Shown here in pieces: positions 61,437 to 64,000 of a DNA stretch of 64,000 nucleotides. A program made the position numbers and the translations under genes. Origin of the DNA: JASGJS01 sp047601185 (GTDB taxonomy: Bacteria; Pseudomonadota; Gammaproteobacteria; JAURND01); NCBI GenBank assembly GCA_047601185.1, contig JASGJS010000001.1, positions 1,178,001 through 1,242,000 of the forward strand, given 5' to 3'. Each line of letters opens with the position of its first letter. Positions within the stretch are counted from its first letter, which is position 1. The notes under the pieces were generated by a model that saw nothing but the letters and a program-made list of their open reading frames with translations, was not told the DNA's origin and made no database searches.

Positions 61437-62245
61437 GCGTTGGCCTCAAGAGTAACGTCTGTCCAGGGCTGTATGCGATTCAACGTTTGGGTGAGTTGGT
61501 GATTGAGGAGGAAATAGCTGCTGATACAGGTGATCAATGAAACTGTGATGAATAAACTCTGTGTTAAGACCCGTGGTAGCCATCGTTCTGTTGTAACCAC
61601 AGTCTGGCTTTTAATTTCTAACTGTTTAGAGATTTCGCCACGTTGGCGGAGAATCAAGTGATAAAGGGAATCTCGAATTTCTGCCAGTTGAATATAGCCA
61701 CGCTCGAGATAACGATATTCTCCTTCAAATCCTAAACTTAAACACAGATAACACAATTCGAGTAAATCAATATACTGCTCTGCATCCTGCATACAATGGG
61801 TCAAAATCGCAAAAAAAGAGGCATTTTCTGGTAATTCCAGCAATCTTGAGTGAGCTAATAAAAACTCCTGCCAGTAACTGTCCTTGCCCCAACGGGTGCT
61901 GAGCACCATCTCATCCGCCCATAAACATAAAATGGTTTGAGCGGCAATAATAAACGGGGATTTATAAGTGTGATGTTGCGCTTGGTTTTCAAAGGCTTTA
62001 ATCTCATGGATTAAATTTTCTCTTAAGCGCGCTAAATCGGGTTGTTGCGACAATAATTGAAATTTTTCAACCAAAAAAAATATCGGGGCCGCCGCCGCGA
62101 TTAAAGGATTGATCCCGATTTGACTCACAAATGCCTTAGAGCGATAATAAGGCTGGAGCTTGGCGGGCAGTTGGCTCTGCATTCGGGATTCACCCAAATC
62201 TAACCAGCTTTGTTGTTGAGGTAATTTAATTTCCATATGGTCCAA
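61433..62245 (-). CDS. icmH: Type IVB (Dot/Icm) secretion protein IcmH/DotU
   Basis: This 270-residue DotU/TssL-family protein has FLVEKFQLLSQQPDLARLRENLIHE-type helices (about 56-80), CLWADEMVLSTRWG, the family text CYLCLSLGFEGEYR, and one C-terminal membrane helix (LFITVSLITCISSYFLL). It partners IcmF in the inner membrane. It is divergent from hemW with about 20 bp between starts, so a shared control region is likely. Confidence 0.88.
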   Translation of the reverse strand: MDHMEIKLPQQQSWLDLGESRMQSQLPAKLQPYYRSKAFVSQIGINPLIAAAAPIFFLVEKFQLLSQQPDLARLRENLIHEIKAFENQAQHHTYKSPFIIAAQTILCLWADEMVLSTRWGKDSYWQEFLLAHSRLLELPENASFFAILTHCMQDAEQYIDLLELCYLCLSLGFEGEYRYLERGYIQLAEIRDSLYHLILRQRGEISKQLEIKSQTVVTTERWLPRVLTQSLFITVSLITCISSYFLLNHQLTQTLNRIQPWTDVTLEANA

Positions 62246-62265
62246 ATATCAGTTAGGCCCTACAC

Positions 62266-63408
62266 GTGATACCACTCTCTCTCTACGTTCATTTCCCCTG
62301 GTGCGTTAAAAAATGTCCTTATTGCGATTTTAACTCACATACCTTAAGGCAAGATTTACCCGAAGCAACTTATATTGAGGCCTTATTTAACGATCTTCGG
62401 TTAGATTTAGAGAGATTTTCGCTCAATCGCCCTAAAATTCAAAGCATTTTTTTGGGGGGAGGAACGCCCAGCCTATTTTCGCCTCAAGCATTGGCGCAAT
62501 TATTGTCAGGATTATCCCAGCAATTGGATTTTACCGAGGACATAGAAATTACCCTGGAAGCTAATCCTGGCACGGTCGAGCAAAGCCGATTTGTCGGTTA
62601 TAAGGCAGCGGGGATTAACCGTATTTCATTGGGCATTCAAAGTTTCCAGCCAGAAAAATTAACCGCACTGGGGCGAATTCATTCTGGCGCAGAGGCGACA
62701 GCGGCCATTCAAGCCGCTCAACGCGCAGGTTTCGACAATATCAATGTCGATTTGATGTATGGATTGCCGGACCAATCTACCACGGATGCCCTATACGATC
62801 TCAAAACCGCGATAGCCTGCGAAATTGCGCATCTGTCCTGGTATCAGCTCACCTTAGAACCGAACACCTTGTTTCATCACCGCCCCCCTGATCGCTTACC
62901 GTCATCAGATCTACTCTGGGACATTCAAGAAGCTGGCCTAGCCTGCCTCGAACAAGCAGGATTTACGCCCTATGAAATTTCAGCTTACACGCAGCGCCAG
63001 GCTTTTAGACCCTCGCGCCATAATTTAAATTATTGGCAATTCGGAGATTATTTAGGAATTGGAGCAGGGGCACATGGCAAACTAACCCAACAAGGCAGCA
63101 TTTGGCGCTACTGGAAAACCCGCCACCCGCAAGATTATTTAAATCCAGCTCGATCTTTTATGGGCGAAGCCAAGATTTTAGCTCAGGAAGAGATCCCCTT
63201 TGAATTTATGTTGAACCATTTGCGGCTTTACCAACCGCTCGCCATCGAACTGTTTCAACAGCGCTGTGGCATCCAGATTGAACACATTCAGCCCATGCTC
63301 AATGCGGCAAAATGTAAAATGTTATTGGATTGGGATGAACAATTTATTTATACTACGGAATTGGGTAAACGTCATTTGAATGATTTAATGGGTATGTTTT
63401 TAGTTTAA
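62266..63408 (+). CDS. hemW: Radical SAM haem chaperone HemW
   Basis: This 380-residue radical SAM protein has the cluster motif CVKKCPYCDFNSH near residue 13, followed by IFLGGGTPSLFSP, LEANPGTVE, GINRISLGIQSFQ and NINVDLMYGLPDQ. HemW binds haem and passes it to respiratory proteins; it was long annotated as coproporphyrinogen oxidase HemN-like. The start is GTG at 62266. Confidence 0.93.
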   Translation: MIPLSLYVHFPWCVKKCPYCDFNSHTLRQDLPEATYIEALFNDLRLDLERFSLNRPKIQSIFLGGGTPSLFSPQALAQLLSGLSQQLDFTEDIEITLEANPGTVEQSRFVGYKAAGINRISLGIQSFQPEKLTALGRIHSGAEATAAIQAAQRAGFDNINVDLMYGLPDQSTTDALYDLKTAIACEIAHLSWYQLTLEPNTLFHHRPPDRLPSSDLLWDIQEAGLACLEQAGFTPYEISAYTQRQAFRPSRHNLNYWQFGDYLGIGAGAHGKLTQQGSIWRYWKTRHPQDYLNPARSFMGEAKILAQEEIPFEFMLNHLRLYQPLAIELFQQRCGIQIEHIQPMLNAAKCKMLLDWDEQFIYTTELGKRHLNDLMGMFLV

Positions 63409-63423
63409 TCAGCGAGGTTAGGT

Positions 63424-63750
63424 ATGGCACAAAATTTCACAGAAACTTTAATAGAAGAAAACCCAGAAAATGAAAGAAAAGCATGTAATGTAAGAGAAAA
63501 TTTTGCTAGCTTGGGTCAAGGTTTAGGAGGGCTAGGGGGTGCAGCAGGCGCGGTATACGGAGCCTATGCAGTGGTGTTTACAGCAATGGGCCCATCTATT
63601 GAGGCTGGTATTGTTGGTTTGGTAGTGCTGGGCTTTGGTCTATCTGCTGCGAAATGGATTGCAGCGCCCATTGGCCGGTCGGTAGGCGATAAAATAGGTC
63701 AGGGTCTCGAAGCGATCGGAGAGTGTGTTTCTCCTTCTCTGAGCCGATAG
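63424..63750 (+). CDS. Small Gly/Ala-rich protein with hydrophobic segments, unknown
   Basis: This 108-residue protein has two Gly/Ala-rich hydrophobic stretches (GGAAGAVYGAYAVVFTAMG and EAGIVGLVVLGFGLSAAKW) and a weak amphipathic end. It may be membrane-associated. GCGAGG is a poor ribosome site before the ATG. I recognise no family. Confidence 0.45.
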   Translation: MAQNFTETLIEENPENERKACNVRENFASLGQGLGGLGGAAGAVYGAYAVVFTAMGPSIEAGIVGLVVLGFGLSAAKWIAAPIGRSVGDKIGQGLEAIGECVSPSLSR

Positions 63751-63796
63751 GCATAAAAATTAGTGAAAAAATCGTACTTTGAATTTGCACGATTAC

Positions 63797-63843
63797 CCTA
63801 CCTCGACGTCCCGCCTACTTAATAGCGGGATCTCATGGGTGTA
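63797..63843 (+). repeat. Repeat family D, full copy
   Basis: CTACCTCGACGTCCCGCC, then a GTCCCGC/GCGGGAT hairpin and CTCATGGGTGTAC. Half-copies occur at 684-710 and, inverted, at 8256-8282. Confidence 0.55.
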
Positions 63844-63848
63844 CTTCT

Positions 63849-64000
63849 GAAGCCTTTACTTCCAATGGCGGTGAACTAAGAGGAAACACTTAAAAGTTCG
63901 GTGTGGTTCCTTCTCCCCTTTTTTTGTGGGAGAAGGTGCCGATAGGCGGATGAGGGGGCCATACAGGCTTTTGATTGAAGCCTTTTTTACCCCTCATCCG
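63849..64000. repeat. Composite family A repeats at the window end
   Basis: A leader like that at 58214, then a family A unit in minus orientation (about 63905-63958) with an extended T-run, then the first bases of another unit in plus orientation cut by the window end. Confidence 0.7.

Noticed and set aside
58335..62245. Type VI secretion locus
   Set aside because: Only the IcmF/DotU pair is present, with housekeeping genes on both sides.

Overview
The window looks like chromosome from an intracellular gammaproteobacterium of the order Legionellales (Legionella/Coxiella/Berkiella-like). The evidence is an overlapping icmH(dotU)-icmF pair with no other type VI secretion genes nearby, several eukaryote-like proteins of the kind sent out by Dot/Icm systems (Sel1 repeats with a C-terminal CaaX box, ankyrin repeats, serine-rich proteins with basic nuclear-type signals), and standard gammaproteobacterial blocks: queA-tgt-yajC-secD-secF, yraN-diaA-dolP, lptM-lysA-dapF, dksA, nnrD-tsaE-amidase, hemW. 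The genus is not proven.

Layout. 1-12.3 kb is an AT-rich accessory island. It has a 5'-cut MFS transporter, a small P-loop protein, an IS3/IS407-type element inserted in a response-regulator gene, and a leftward operon of a U32-like gene (split by one in-frame stop), a methyltransferase and two Bcr/CflA-type exporters. It also has a second leftward operon of a putative non-haem iron/2-oxoglutarate oxygenase, an ATP-grasp ligase and an MFS transporter, which resembles a compact natural-product cluster. Two copies of a roughly 270-bp direct repeat with conserved RNA hairpins flank this second operon. 12.8-17.2 kb is a cyanophycin operon (cphA, cphB, isoaspartyl peptidase). 17.2-21.0 kb holds an effector-like protein, a secreted DUF3298-type protein, a hydrolase and tRNA-Leu(CAA).

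21.4-27.5 kb carries tRNA queuosine modification and Sec translocase genes. 28-32 kb has plsY, an NlpC/P60 protein, orn, a DUF2797 protein, a lipoprotein and tRNA-Leu(CAG). 32.1-37.4 kb is a cell-surface block: a GT9-type glycosyltransferase and three tandem kinase-fold paralogues, one lacking the catalytic Asp. 37.6-47.7 kb is mostly housekeeping (yraN, diaA, dolP, cca, a QueD-like protein, MidA-like methyltransferase, esterase, lptM, lysA, dapF, dksA) with one more effector-like gene. 48-49.7 kb is the yadGH ABC transporter. 49.8-54.0 kb is a run of three effector-like genes. 54-64 kb has rarA, a YefM/YoeB module, tRNA-Ala(CGC), nnrD-tsaE-amidase, icmF/icmH and hemW.

The intergenic DNA is full of small palindromic repeats. 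Family A is a REP-like element (at least ten copies, one inside a coding region). Family B is a GC-rich palindrome, partly arranged in a 140-bp tandem array. Family C is a MITE-like element with 12-bp inverted ends (two copies). Family D is a hairpin repeat (one full and two half copies). All statements come from reading the sequence; no database search was run.
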